64,000 nucleotides of DNA from Gracilimonas sp965227215 (lineage in GTDB: Bacteria; Bacteroidota; Rhodothermia; Balneolales; Balneolaceae), in the NCBI GenBank assembly GCA_965227215.1, contig OZ245729.1, positions 868,001 to 932,000 of the forward strand, in the 5' to 3' direction. Shown here piece after piece: positions 1-8,765 of this stretch (positions are counted from its first letter, which is position 1; each line of letters starts with the position of its first letter). Under the pieces are notes generated by a model. That model did no database searches, was not told the DNA's origin, and worked only from the letters and a program-made list of their open reading frames with translations. The translations under genes and the position numbers were made by a program.

Positions 1-8
1 TTCAGCGA

Positions 9-1184
9 TTACTGAACCGTCTTTTTCTGTTCCACCAGTTTTTCATACTTCTCAAACAGAAGTGAAAAGTGATCATCCATCGTTCCTATGTCATCCCGGG
101 CAGCCATTTTGCAGGCAGCAACCAACTCGTCACGATCTCTTGAGGTGATATCAAGAATTGCTTTTGTCAGAGATTCTGAATCTCCGGCAGTATAGGTTTC
201 CGCAATATCCGGATTGGCAATATCTCCGGCTCCTCCTCTGCTGGGAACAACCACCGGTAAGCCACTACATACTGCTTCAGCAACAACTATTCCATATGTT
301 TCCGCTGATGAACCGTGAACAAAATAGTCACACGATGCAAGGATATTCGCCAACTCATCCCGGTTTTCTGTAAAACCCATAAGCTTTACATGTGGGCTTC
401 GGTTTGCTTTAAAATCCACATACTTTCGAATAGGGCCGTCACCGAATATAATCAAAGCCATAGGTTCCTCTTCCGCAGCCTGATGAAATCCGTCAATAAG
501 TGAACCCAGTCTTTTCTCGGGGTGATGACGACTTATGGCTATCATCAACTTAGCAGATTCCGGTAACCCGAAATCGGAAAGTAACTTTTTACGAAGCTCT
601 GTATCCCTTCGGTTTGGGGAAAAGAAATCCTTATCTATACCGAATGGAACCGGAATGGGATTATTCACACCGTAGTTATCAATACGCTCTCCCAGCCATT
701 CACCGCTTACAATGGTTGCATCAAAATTACTGCTAAGCCGCTGCAGATATTTCCAATAAAAACCGAACACTTTGTCCACACGATCAAAACCTAACATGTT
801 CCCAAATATGGTATGAGGATAAGCTGCTACCGGATCCTGATGAAAGATAAACGTTTTAACGGCATCGCCCTTCCAACGCCCGGCAAACCAGCCACCGGTC
901 CAAGGTGAAGAACCTTCTACCACATCGGGTTTTTCACGATCAAGGATTTCATGAACGGCTTTCTCCCGCCATAGTATATAGTAGCGCCAATCTACCGGAA
1001 GCCGTGGGCCTTTCACCCAAATCACCCTTCCGCCATAACGCTCTTCTTCTCCCCAATCTTCGCCCGGTGCCACAATCACGATATCATGACCGTGCTTTTT
1101 CCCGGCTTTCAGTTTCTGATTGATGTAGGTTTTTACCCCTCCACCCTGATCTGTGTAAAACTCTGCGACGTCGATGATTTTCAT
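9..1184 (-). CDS. GT4-family glycosyltransferase
   Basis: A 391-residue protein with the two-Rossmann (GT-B) layout of GT4 glycosyltransferases. The N-terminal half carries a glycine-rich acceptor-side loop (DQGGGVKTYIN, about residues 12-22). The C-terminal half carries a nucleotide-sugar site, including the ISRHHPEKR segment near residue 217 and the E-x7-E motif in SAETYGIVVAEA. It probably moves a sugar from a nucleotide donor to a lipid, glycan or other acceptor at the cytoplasmic face of the membrane; the substrate cannot be read from the sequence. It lies 13 bases downstream of a second GT4 gene on the same strand, so the two are probably co-transcribed. Confidence 0.87.
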   Translation of the reverse strand: MKIIDVAEFYTDQGGGVKTYINQKLKAGKKHGHDIVIVAPGEDWGEEERYGGRVIWVKGPRLPVDWRYYILWREKAVHEILDREKPDVVEGSSPWTGGWFAGRWKGDAVKTFIFHQDPVAAYPHTIFGNMLGFDRVDKVFGFYWKYLQRLSSNFDATIVSGEWLGERIDNYGVNNPIPVPFGIDKDFFSPNRRDTELRKKLLSDFGLPESAKLMIAISRHHPEKRLGSLIDGFHQAAEEEPMALIIFGDGPIRKYVDFKANRSPHVKLMGFTENRDELANILASCDYFVHGSSAETYGIVVAEAVCSGLPVVVPSRGGAGDIANPDIAETYTAGDSESLTKAILDITSRDRDELVAACKMAARDDIGTMDDHFSLLFEKYEKLVEQKKTVQ

Positions 1185-1197
1185 GGACTCAACTTAT

Positions 1198-2358
1198 TTA
1201 TAAATAGGTTTGGGGAACGGGTAGTTCTAAGGCCTCTTTGTAGTTTTGAACCAGCCTTCCATTAATCTCATCCCACTCGTATTTCAATGCTTTTTCTCTG
1301 GAGGCTTTTTTCATTTTATCCCGAAGAGCTTGATCAGAAACAATGATAGCCAACTTCTTGGTGAAATCTGCTTTGTTTTCGGGTTCAGCTAACCCCCCGT
1401 TCACCCTGTGTTCAACCAGTGATTTACTTCCTGTAGCATCAGCAACCAAACAAGGCAACCCGCTGCTCATGGCTTCGAGAGTCACATTGCCAAAGGTTTC
1501 AGTGTGAGATGGAAATAGAAAAACATCACTACTTGCATAAGCTCTTGCCAGGTTCTCACCTTCAAGAAAGCCGGTGTAATGAGCCTCCGGCATAAGCTTC
1601 TGCAACTCACTTTTTGCAGGACCATCACCTACAACCAAAGGCTTTACTTTTGAGTTTTTGGAAGCTACTTGCTGCACGCTGTGCCGAAAAGTATCCAATT
1701 CCTTTTCCCATACCAGGCGGGATACAAAAGTCACAATAATGTCATCATCTTCGAAACCTGCAGCTCTTCGCCATTCCATATCCCGCTTTTCAGGGGAGAA
1801 GAGTTTTGTATCAACCCCGCGTGCCCAGATTTTCATTCCCTCATCAAAATCATGGGTTTCAAGTTCATCTATCATTGATTGAGACGGCACATACACGTGA
1901 GTGCAGGAATTATAAAACCAGCTCAAATACCGCCACGCCAAAAACTCGATTGGCGTAAGGCCATAGTATTTAAAGTAGCTTGTGAAGTGGGTATGATAGG
2001 AACCCACTACCTGCACATTGTTTTTTTGAGCCCACAGCAACGCTTTGTATCCGGCCCGATCTGGCGTTGCAATATGAACCAGGGTTGGATTGAATTCTTC
2101 CAATTCCCTTTTTGCCTCTTCAGAAATCCCTATCGGTACGCGGTACTCTCCCCGCCCTGAGACAGGCATTCGGATAGATGGCACCGAAACCAACCGTCCG
2201 TTGTGATCAAGAGCCGGCTCTTTTACCGTTGGCCCGAATACCAAAACCGGTATTCCCTGCTCTTCCAAAAATTTCACTAACCGGTTCAGGGTAAGTGAAA
2301 CACCGTCTTTAATGTGATTGTAGTTGCCTGTAAAAAGGGCGACTCGTAATTCTTTCAT
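1198..2358 (-). CDS. GT4-family glycosyltransferase (MgtA-like)
   Basis: A 386-residue GT-B glycosyltransferase of the kind that includes GDP-mannose-dependent mannosyltransferases and diacylglycerol glycosyltransferases. The N-terminus has the GNYNHIKDGVSLTLNRLV acceptor-side loop, HIATPDRAGYKAL lies near residue 97, and the donor domain carries FVSRLVWEKE, VGDGPAKSEL and the E-x7-E motif in HTETFGNVTLEAM. It is the first gene of a two-glycosyltransferase unit and diverges from an SDR gene over about 105 bases. A role in envelope glycolipid or glycan synthesis is an inference from family and pairing; donor and acceptor are unknown. Confidence 0.87.
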   Translation of the reverse strand: MKELRVALFTGNYNHIKDGVSLTLNRLVKFLEEQGIPVLVFGPTVKEPALDHNGRLVSVPSIRMPVSGRGEYRVPIGISEEAKRELEEFNPTLVHIATPDRAGYKALLWAQKNNVQVVGSYHTHFTSYFKYYGLTPIEFLAWRYLSWFYNSCTHVYVPSQSMIDELETHDFDEGMKIWARGVDTKLFSPEKRDMEWRRAAGFEDDDIIVTFVSRLVWEKELDTFRHSVQQVASKNSKVKPLVVGDGPAKSELQKLMPEAHYTGFLEGENLARAYASSDVFLFPSHTETFGNVTLEAMSSGLPCLVADATGSKSLVEHRVNGGLAEPENKADFTKKLAIIVSDQALRDKMKKASREKALKYEWDEINGRLVQNYKEALELPVPQTYL

Positions 2359-2463
2359 AAAAATTTAAAAGCAGAGGGTAGATTTGTATCTTATTTGCTC
2401 TGCGATGATCCTCGCTGTAAACTCTTTTTTATTCCAAACGATTCGCCAAATATAAGGAAATAA

Positions 2464-3438
2464 ATGAAAGCCTTTGTAACCGGAGGAACAGGTTTTATCG
2501 GAAGCCATTTAGTTGAAGCACTGATTGAATCTGATGACTATAATGAAGTTCGATGCCTGGTAAGAAGTAATGAAAAGTGGCTGTCCGGCCTCAATTTCAA
2601 AAAAATATCCGGAGATCTTCAAAATCTTAATGCGCTATCTAAAGGACTTGAGGGTGCTGATGTTCTGTTTCACATTGCAGCCATTGTAAAAGCACCTACC
2701 AAAAAAGAATTTACGCATGCTAATGTAGATGCTACCGAAAATCTTGTCCGCCTGGCACAAAAGAAAGGCGTTAAGAACATGGTAATTTTATCATCCCTGG
2801 CTGCAGCCGGACCAAGCAACGGCTCACCCAAAACCGAAGGCGAACCTATGAACCCCGTGAGTATGTATGGGGAATCAAAAAAAGAAATGGAAGCCCGGAT
2901 TCAAAAGGCCGTGAGTGGAAAGGATAGTATTAAAGTCATCCGTCCGCCTGCGGTATATGGCCCAAGGGAAGATCAGATTTTTTCTTTCTTTCAGGCATTT
3001 TCGAAAGGTATTTGCCCGATTGTGGGCGACGGGAACAATCCTCGTGTTTCCATGGTGTACGTTAGTGATTTAGTGAACGGGATAATGAAGGCTGCTCAGA
3101 AGAAAGATGCAGGTGTCCACACCTATTTTATTTCCGGTGAAGGCACCCATTCCTGGAACGAGATTCGTGCGGTTACCTCCAAAGTGATGGGCAAAAAAGC
3201 GATCCCGCTAAAAATTAAACCCGGATTAGTAAAAAAAGCAGCAAGCGTAATTGAAAACGTGGCATCATTACTTGGAAAATATCCCGTTATTAACAAGGAG
3301 AAAGCAAATGAGCTGATACTGGAATGGACCTGCACTTCCGATAAAGCTCAGAAAGAATTAGAATACACTCCAAAAGTGTCGCTTGCTGAAGGAATTTCCC
3401 GAACCGTCCACTGGTACAAAATGCATAACTGGTTATAG
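2464..3438 (+). CDS. Extended SDR, NAD-dependent epimerase/dehydratase
   Basis: A 324-residue extended short-chain dehydrogenase/reductase. The N-terminal NAD(P)-binding motif is TGGTGFIGSHL (residues 6-16), LSSLAAAGPS supplies the catalytic serine region and YGESK is the Y-x3-K active site. Such enzymes act on nucleotide sugars, steroids or flavonoid-like alcohols; the C-terminal substrate domain does not identify the substrate. The gene diverges from the two glycosyltransferase genes, which makes a sugar substrate possible but unproven. The next gene starts 4 bases after its stop, so the pair is probably one transcript. Confidence 0.85.
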   Translation: MKAFVTGGTGFIGSHLVEALIESDDYNEVRCLVRSNEKWLSGLNFKKISGDLQNLNALSKGLEGADVLFHIAAIVKAPTKKEFTHANVDATENLVRLAQKKGVKNMVILSSLAAAGPSNGSPKTEGEPMNPVSMYGESKKEMEARIQKAVSGKDSIKVIRPPAVYGPREDQIFSFFQAFSKGICPIVGDGNNPRVSMVYVSDLVNGIMKAAQKKDAGVHTYFISGEGTHSWNEIRAVTSKVMGKKAIPLKIKPGLVKKAASVIENVASLLGKYPVINKEKANELILEWTCTSDKAQKELEYTPKVSLAEGISRTVHWYKMHNWL

Positions 3439-3442
3439 TGAT

Positions 3443-4978
3443 ATGAAATTTATTCCAAGGATTACCCTGATATTCACCTTTCTGTTTGTTTGTTTTACTC
3501 AGGCAATGGGGCAACAGAAATTGGTGCAAAATTATGCTCTCATGATGGAAATACCTGATGTGAAGGCGATGGAGGCTTCTCCTTCTCATTTGTATATACT
3601 TTCCGAAAGTGAAGGCATGGCTGTATTCAGAGCCTATCCCGATTCGCTGCAATGGCTTTACACCTCCTCGGGCATGCAGCGTCGTGGAAATACCATTATG
3701 TCCGACATCCGTTTTGCTTACTTGTTCGGAGATTCGCGAAGACTAACCGTTCTTGAACCTACATCTGTATTAGGTGTCTATTCTTCAACTATTTTACCGG
3801 TTCAACCCAAAGCAGCAGCCCGGCTGAATAACAGCTTATATATTGCTATGGGGGATGAAGGATTGGGTCGGGTCTCATTGGAGTCTCCTGAAACTGTAGA
3901 TTCTGCTCCTGAACGTGTAGCACAGAATCTGGTCAATGGCGCGAGTGTAATTGACCTCCGGTCTTCCAATGTAAGCAATCAGCTTTTTGTGCTTACTGAT
4001 GCTCCTTCCCTCCTTGTTTTCAATCAACAGGACAGCACCCTGCAAAACTCAGCAAACATTTCATTACGCAGGCCTTTGGAGCACATCTTTATAGATCAGG
4101 AACGCGTATGGGGAAGCACGGAAACCGGAGAGATTTTTGAAGTGAGATCTACCGGAATCGGAAAAAAAATTGGAGTAACCAACGAGCCCATTGAACATAT
4201 TTCCAGCTGGAAAGAACGACTTTTTGTGAGAACGGTATCAGGACGGGTATGGACTACCGATAAGTCCGGTGTTCTCGGTTTGTGGAAAGATGACACCAAT
4301 GCAGGAAATTATCTTGCAAACAGTGCCAATCGAATCTGGATTTCTGAAAATGACAACATCTCTGAAATTTTGATGCGTGAGCAGTCATCCGCTACCAACA
4401 CTGCTGCTTCCGGTCAGTTCAGCATAAAACCGATTCCCAATCAGGTAATCACCTATCCTAGTCCACTTATTCTAGCTTTTGAAATGGAAGGGAATTATCC
4501 GGCCGATCAGGTTGAGTTTTCATACCGATCCAATGCTCAGAATGCCAAAATCCGTAATCAGGGATTTTTCTGGCAGCCCACCATCAATCAGGTTGGGAAT
4601 TTCTGGTTTAGTATTTTAGCCACCAATTCCGAGGGACAATCCGACAGCACCCGTTTTGTCGTGGATGTACGCTCATTTAATGCCCCGCCCCGGTTTAGCC
4701 CGGTTCGCTCCACTTCAATAGCTGTCAACGAAGAGTATACCCTTCAGTTTAATGCAATCGATCCTGAAAACCCGCAGAATTCCTTGGTCAGATATATTGG
4801 TGTTGATATGCCGGATGGGGCTACCATCAACGAAAAAACCGGGGTATTTACCTGGTCTCCAACCGAACGGCAAGTAGGCGAATCCACATTTAAGGTTATT
4901 GCTACAGACAGGCTCGGAGCCGCATCGTCCATTGATGTAACCCTGAATGTGCTCAATATTTCCCGTGGCGACGAATAA
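3443..4978 (+). CDS. Exported protein with propeller-like region and C-terminal Ig/cadherin-like domains
   Basis: I start this at the ATG at 3443 rather than an in-frame ATG at 3383 inside the SDR gene, because only the shorter 511-residue form begins with a classical signal peptide (MKFIPRITLIFTFLFVCF, cleavage near TQAMGQQ). Residues about 25-310 show irregular beta-rich repeats like a PQQ/YVTN-type propeller. Two Ig-like domains follow, the last with the He_PIG/dystroglycan-cadherin pattern (AIDPENP, GATINEKTGVFTWSP, TDRLGAAS). It probably sits in the periplasm or on the surface. No catalytic site is visible and the function is unknown. No clear type IX sorting domain follows the Ig domain. 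Confidence 0.75.
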   Translation: MKFIPRITLIFTFLFVCFTQAMGQQKLVQNYALMMEIPDVKAMEASPSHLYILSESEGMAVFRAYPDSLQWLYTSSGMQRRGNTIMSDIRFAYLFGDSRRLTVLEPTSVLGVYSSTILPVQPKAAARLNNSLYIAMGDEGLGRVSLESPETVDSAPERVAQNLVNGASVIDLRSSNVSNQLFVLTDAPSLLVFNQQDSTLQNSANISLRRPLEHIFIDQERVWGSTETGEIFEVRSTGIGKKIGVTNEPIEHISSWKERLFVRTVSGRVWTTDKSGVLGLWKDDTNAGNYLANSANRIWISENDNISEILMREQSSATNTAASGQFSIKPIPNQVITYPSPLILAFEMEGNYPADQVEFSYRSNAQNAKIRNQGFFWQPTINQVGNFWFSILATNSEGQSDSTRFVVDVRSFNAPPRFSPVRSTSIAVNEEYTLQFNAIDPENPQNSLVRYIGVDMPDGATINEKTGVFTWSPTERQVGESTFKVIATDRLGAASSIDVTLNVLNISRGDE

Positions 4979-5001
4979 CAATTTTAGAACGCAGTTCTCT
5001 T

Positions 5002-6090
5002 TTGAATAACAACGACTTTTCTCATCACCTGCTAAGCTGGTACCAAGATCATAAACGCCAAATGCCCTGGCGGGGTGAGGCCGATCCCTATAAAATCTGG
5101 GTATCGGAAATTATGTTACAGCAAACGCGGGTTGAACAAGCCACTCCCTACTTTCAGAATTTCATCTCCTTATTCCCCACCGTATTTGATTTGGCAAACG
5201 CCGAACAGCAGGAAGTACTGAAAGCCTGGGAAGGGTTAGGATATTATAGCCGCGCAAGAAACCTTCACTCTGCTGCCAAAACGGTTGTAGCAGATTATGA
5301 TGGGAAGCTCCCGGAAAGCTACGATGAAATCATAAAACTGAAAGGAATTGGTCCTTATACGGCGGCAGCTGTTACCAGCATTGCCTTCAACAAGCCGAAT
5401 GCAGTAGTGGATGGAAATGTGATTCGCGTACTTACCCGGTATTTTGGGATCGAGGAAGACATCCGCAGCACCAAAACAAAGAACAAAGTTCAGAACTTTG
5501 CCACCGAACTGATTGACGAAGATAACCCGGCCGATTTCAATCAGGCAATGATGGAGTTGGGGTCGGTGGTATGCAAACCCTCTAATCCCGATTGTAACAA
5601 ATGCCCGGTTCAGTCAGGCTGTGTGGCTGCCAAAACCGCTAAAACCGATGTCATCCCCTATAAATCTCCGTCTAAGAAAAAACCACATTATACTATTGGC
5701 GTTGGCATTATTGAAGATGATGATGGAAAGTTGCTGATAGCTTTACGGCCCGAAGAAGCCATGCTGGGCGGGCTGTGGGAGTTCCCCGGTGGTAAGCAAA
5801 AAGAGGGAGAAGAAATTCAGGAAACCGTTGAACGGGAATTGCAGGAAGAACTGGGGGTGCAGGCTAAAGCCTTTAAAGAATTGATGAGCCTGAAGCACAC
5901 CTATTCTCATTTTTCAGTCACCATGCATGCGTGGATGTGTCAGCTGATTTCGGGGAAACCGCAACCTAAATCGAGCCAGGAAATTCGGTGGGTGGAGCGC
6001 AATGAGCTTGAACGATTCCCCTTCCCCAAAGCCAATAAAGTATTAACCGAACGACTGATGGGTAAAGGTCAGGGCGAGCTTGGTGTTTAG
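5002..6090 (+). CDS. mutY: A/G-specific adenine DNA glycosylase MutY
   Basis: A 362-residue MutY, which removes adenine mispaired with 8-oxoguanine in base excision repair. The HhH-GPD domain has the catalytic Glu36 in VSEIMLQQT, the hairpin LKGIGPYTA and the catalytic Asp in VVDGNVIRVL. The iron-sulfur loop is complete (C-x6-C-x2-C-x5-C, in CKPSNPDCNKCPVQSGC). The C-terminal 8-oxoG recognition domain has a Nudix fold and, unusually, a full Nudix box (see findings). The start is a TTG at 5002, 23 bases after the previous stop; its ribosome-binding site is weak, so the exact start is uncertain. Confidence 0.95.
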   Translation: MNNNDFSHHLLSWYQDHKRQMPWRGEADPYKIWVSEIMLQQTRVEQATPYFQNFISLFPTVFDLANAEQQEVLKAWEGLGYYSRARNLHSAAKTVVADYDGKLPESYDEIIKLKGIGPYTAAAVTSIAFNKPNAVVDGNVIRVLTRYFGIEEDIRSTKTKNKVQNFATELIDEDNPADFNQAMMELGSVVCKPSNPDCNKCPVQSGCVAAKTAKTDVIPYKSPSKKKPHYTIGVGIIEDDDGKLLIALRPEEAMLGGLWEFPGGKQKEGEEIQETVERELQEELGVQAKAFKELMSLKHTYSHFSVTMHAWMCQLISGKPQPKSSQEIRWVERNELERFPFPKANKVLTERLMGKGQGELGV

Positions 6091-6774
6091 TTATTTAACA
6101 GCTATTCCGGCTATATGAGGCCTGATCGGAACAAAGAAGGTGGGTAATTGAAATTCTTCCTGTTTTATATCGGAGAACCCGGCCATTAGTATTATGCGGC
6201 CGGTATCGCGGGTTACATTACATCCGTCAAAAAACCACTTCCATGAGCTTTTTACCATTCGCTGTACTTTGCATACCCAGCTATGTTTGTGTGCCCTCAC
6301 ATGTTCAAGATAGATGAACTTTCCTGCCGGCTGAAGAATCCTTTTTACCTCAGATAAAACCTTAGGTGGATTCTTAACCGAACAAAGCACCAAACTGCTT
6401 ATCACCATCGCTGCAGATTCATTTGATAGAGGTATTTCCTCTGCGACCGATTCGTACATCTCCAGGTTAATTCCATACCTATTAGCCTGGTATCTTAGTA
6501 CATCTTTAAACCCGGCATTAGGTTCGATGACTTTTACTTTTGTGCCCTTTTTCAAATACCGGAAGTTGGCTCCATAGCCCGCACCTATCTCGACTATCAC
6601 TTTTGGATGATCACGGAATAAAATTTCTTTACGGCTACCATATTGTGAATGCATATAGTTATCCACTGCGACGAAAAATCGATTTTTGATAAACTGAATC
6701 AATTCGCTTTGTTTTTGTTTTGATAGGAAAAGTGGGATGGTCACCACCCTGCAATTATCGACCTGAGTAACCAA
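6091..6774 (-). CDS. Class I SAM methyltransferase, METTL7-like
   Basis: A 227-residue SAM-dependent methyltransferase. Motif I is VEIGAGYGANF and a post-I acidic residue lies in KVIEPNAGF. The segments SSLVLCSVKNP, LEHVRAH, FFDGCNVTRDTG and the C-terminus RPHIAGIAVK recall the eukaryotic METTL7/TMT1 thiol methyltransferases as I remember them. The substrate is unknown. The start is drawn at a TTG at 6774, only 31 bases from a divergent TTG start. A start further in, near the LIQFIKNRF segment, is possible because family members usually begin there. The gene converges on mutY with no gap. Confidence 0.8.
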   Translation of the reverse strand: MVTQVDNCRVVTIPLFLSKQKQSELIQFIKNRFFVAVDNYMHSQYGSRKEILFRDHPKVIVEIGAGYGANFRYLKKGTKVKVIEPNAGFKDVLRYQANRYGINLEMYESVAEEIPLSNESAAMVISSLVLCSVKNPPKVLSEVKRILQPAGKFIYLEHVRAHKHSWVCKVQRMVKSSWKWFFDGCNVTRDTGRIILMAGFSDIKQEEFQLPTFFVPIRPHIAGIAVK

Positions 6775-6805
6775 TACTTTATAATAATTAATTCACAGAA
6801 GTACA

Positions 6806-7645
6806 TTGCCCCGAAAAAGGAAAAAATTCAAAACGCTTACCCGCAAAAAACTGATTGAGCTTAAACCATTTCTGGATGATCTGGTTGGTAAAATTGAACA
6901 GCCTGATTATATCAATGAAGACCCTGTTCAGTTTATGCATGCTTTTGAGGATAAGCTTGACCAGGAACTGGCCGGCTTTTTTGCGGCAACTATGGCTTGG
7001 GGGCGCCGGGATATCGTAAATGCAAAAGTGGAAGATCTTCTGCAACGAATGAACTATAAACCCGCTGAATTTATAAAGTATTACACCGAAGCTGAATTTT
7101 CAGTACTCGAAGGATTTAAGCATCGCACCTTCAAGCCCATAGATATGCATTGGCTAATCACAATTCTGCAAACTATTCTGCTGAAATTTGGCACCTTTGA
7201 ACGATTCTGGGAGCACTGTTCAGAAGAAGCTAACCGCCAGAAACGTGAGCTGATAGCTGTATTTCATGAAAAGTTTTTCTTGTTTCATCCTGAAATGCCT
7301 CAACGAACGCGTAAACACGTATCCAATCCGGAAAAAAACAGTTCAGCAAAAAGACTGTATATGTACCTGAGATGGTGCATTCGTAAAAACAGTCCGGTAG
7401 ATCCGGGTATTATGGATTTCATCTCCCCTGCAGAACTGAAAATACCATTGGATGTACATGTAGCCCGACAGGCAAGAAAACTCGGACTGCTTTCCAGAAA
7501 ACAAAACGACTGGAAATCGGTGGTTGAACTGAATGAAAGGCTGAAATTTTTGGATCCTGATGATCCGGCAAAGTATGACTACGCGCTGTTCGGATTAGGC
7601 GTTTTGGGTTCAGATATTCCTGAGGAATTTATTATCAATGCTTAA
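6806..7645 (+). CDS. TIGR02757/DUF2400 family protein
   Basis: A 279-residue protein I recognise as TIGR02757 (DUF2400), a Bacteroidetes-rich family of unknown function. Family hallmarks include FFAATMAWGRRD near residue 55, the segment YMYLRWCIRKNSPVDPG and PLDVHVARQARKLGL. The alpha-helical composition and the last motif recall HhH-GPD glycosylase C-termini, but no catalytic aspartate can be assigned with confidence. Translation appears to start at TTG 6806. The gene shares its last 4 bases (TTAA) with the convergent membrane-protein gene. Confidence 0.78.
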   Translation: MPRKRKKFKTLTRKKLIELKPFLDDLVGKIEQPDYINEDPVQFMHAFEDKLDQELAGFFAATMAWGRRDIVNAKVEDLLQRMNYKPAEFIKYYTEAEFSVLEGFKHRTFKPIDMHWLITILQTILLKFGTFERFWEHCSEEANRQKRELIAVFHEKFFLFHPEMPQRTRKHVSNPEKNSSAKRLYMYLRWCIRKNSPVDPGIMDFISPAELKIPLDVHVARQARKLGLLSRKQNDWKSVVELNERLKFLDPDDPAKYDYALFGLGVLGSDIPEEFIINA

Positions 7646-8409
7646 AATTTCATATAAATAAAAGCTCCGCCGTAGAGTAATATTGCTGTCAGTATTGAAT
7701 AGCTGAAATAGCCAAGAAAGAAGGTGAAAATCATCTTAACGTTATCCATAACCTTTGTGAAAGTGAGATAGCTTCTCATTACATAGTATGTAAAACAAAG
7801 CATGATGCCTACTGTCAGCATCATGTACCAGGAAGATAATGCAAATCCTTGTTCATCAATCAGAGGCGATACCAGCGAAGAAAAAATAGAAAATGTAGTC
7901 AGATTATAAAGCATCATCACATAGTGATAGACAAACTTTTGTTTCTTGGATTTAAAAAACATCCAGGAAAAAAGAGCCATTACCGGAGCAAACATCAAAA
8001 TAGCTCCAACCTGAGCAAATTTTTCAGAAAACAATACCGATAACTCCACAAAGCTGTCGAAATACTTTTGCCAATCGAAAGAAGGAACTTGTGCTGAAAG
8101 ATTAGCAATGAGCGTGTCGAGATCTTCACCGGCTCCCTCTTCAAGCGCATGCCTATATAAGGCTTCATAATCAACAAAAAAGCCTACAATCACTGCCGTT
8201 ATCGCCAAAACAATAATAGCATAGCGGAACGGATTGATGTACCGGCCCTTGTCAGTAAAGTAGGACTCAATAACCAGGCCCGGGTACTTTATCATGTGCC
8301 ATATCGTTACCGGCAATCCTCTTTCAAGACTTAAAACATCCTGAGTAAGGTCCCTGAAAACGTTGCTTTCACTAACTTCCGGCTTTTTTGGTTCTGAAGA
8401 ATTGCTCAT
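7642..8409 (-). CDS. DUF3667-like membrane protein
   Basis: A 255-residue integral membrane protein. The cytoplasmic N-terminal segment (LTQDVLSLERGLPVTIWHMIKYPGLVIESYFTDKG motif region, residues about 20-54) resembles the PG-x-x-I-x-x-Y pattern of DUF3667 proteins, and about five hydrophobic segments follow. The Cys-rich zinc ribbon that usually starts DUF3667 proteins is missing. Function is unknown. It is transcribed away from rpsU, and its start lies about 110 bases from the rpsU start. Confidence 0.65.
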   Translation of the reverse strand: MSNSSEPKKPEVSESNVFRDLTQDVLSLERGLPVTIWHMIKYPGLVIESYFTDKGRYINPFRYAIIVLAITAVIVGFFVDYEALYRHALEEGAGEDLDTLIANLSAQVPSFDWQKYFDSFVELSVLFSEKFAQVGAILMFAPVMALFSWMFFKSKKQKFVYHYVMMLYNLTTFSIFSSLVSPLIDEQGFALSSWYMMLTVGIMLCFTYYVMRSYLTFTKVMDNVKMIFTFFLGYFSYSILTAILLYGGAFIYMKF

Positions 8410-8464
8410 TTAAATGCCCCGCTACAATTTTAAAATAGAATGTTAGATTAACCGACTTTTTTCT

Positions 8465-8472
8465 TATATTTG
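8465..8472 (+). promoter_or_regulatory. Candidate rpsU promoter, -7 box
   Basis: TATATTTG matches the Bacteroidetes-type -7 consensus TAnnTTTG. A weak -33-like TGTTAG lies 18 bases upstream (8441-8446). The predicted transcript would start near 8478 and carry a short CCC-AATTTT-GGG hairpin before the AAAGGA ribosome-binding region at 8502-8508. Confidence 0.5.
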
Positions 8473-8519
8473 CAACCCCAATTTTGGGAAAAAATCTAAA
8501 AGAAAGGATGTGATACTTC

Positions 8520-8714
8520 ATGTTAGGAGTCGAAGTTAAAGACAACGAAAGTGTTGACCGCGCAATTAATCGCTTCAAGAAACTGGTAACAAGATCACGT
8601 GTTCTTAACGAATACAAAGATCGTCAACAGTATACGAAGCCATCTGTTGAGCGACGCGAAGCTTTGAAAAAAGCGAAACGTGAACAACGACGTCGCCAGC
8701 GCGACAACTTCTAA
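8520..8714 (+). CDS. rpsU: 30S ribosomal protein S21
   Basis: A 64-residue protein with the S21 pattern: an N-terminal GVEVKDNESVDRAINRFK segment and a strongly basic C-terminus ending RREALKKAKREQRRRQRDNF. It binds the 30S subunit near the anti-Shine-Dalgarno region and helps initiation. It is monocistronic, with its own promoter-like box upstream and a strong terminator 18 bases after its stop. Confidence 0.96.
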   Translation: MLGVEVKDNESVDRAINRFKKLVTRSRVLNEYKDRQQYTKPSVERREALKKAKREQRRRQRDNF

Positions 8715-8732
8715 ACGAAGTGAACTGATTTG

Positions 8733-8765
8733 AGCCCTCAGGTTTTTAACCGAGGGCTTTTTTTA
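8733..8765 (+). terminator. Rho-independent terminator of rpsU
   Basis: Stem AGCCCTC (8733-8739) pairs with GAGGGCT (8752-8758), extended by GGTT/AACC inside, then a run of T to 8765. The 3' arm and T-tract lie inside the end of the convergent radA gene. Confidence 0.9.
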
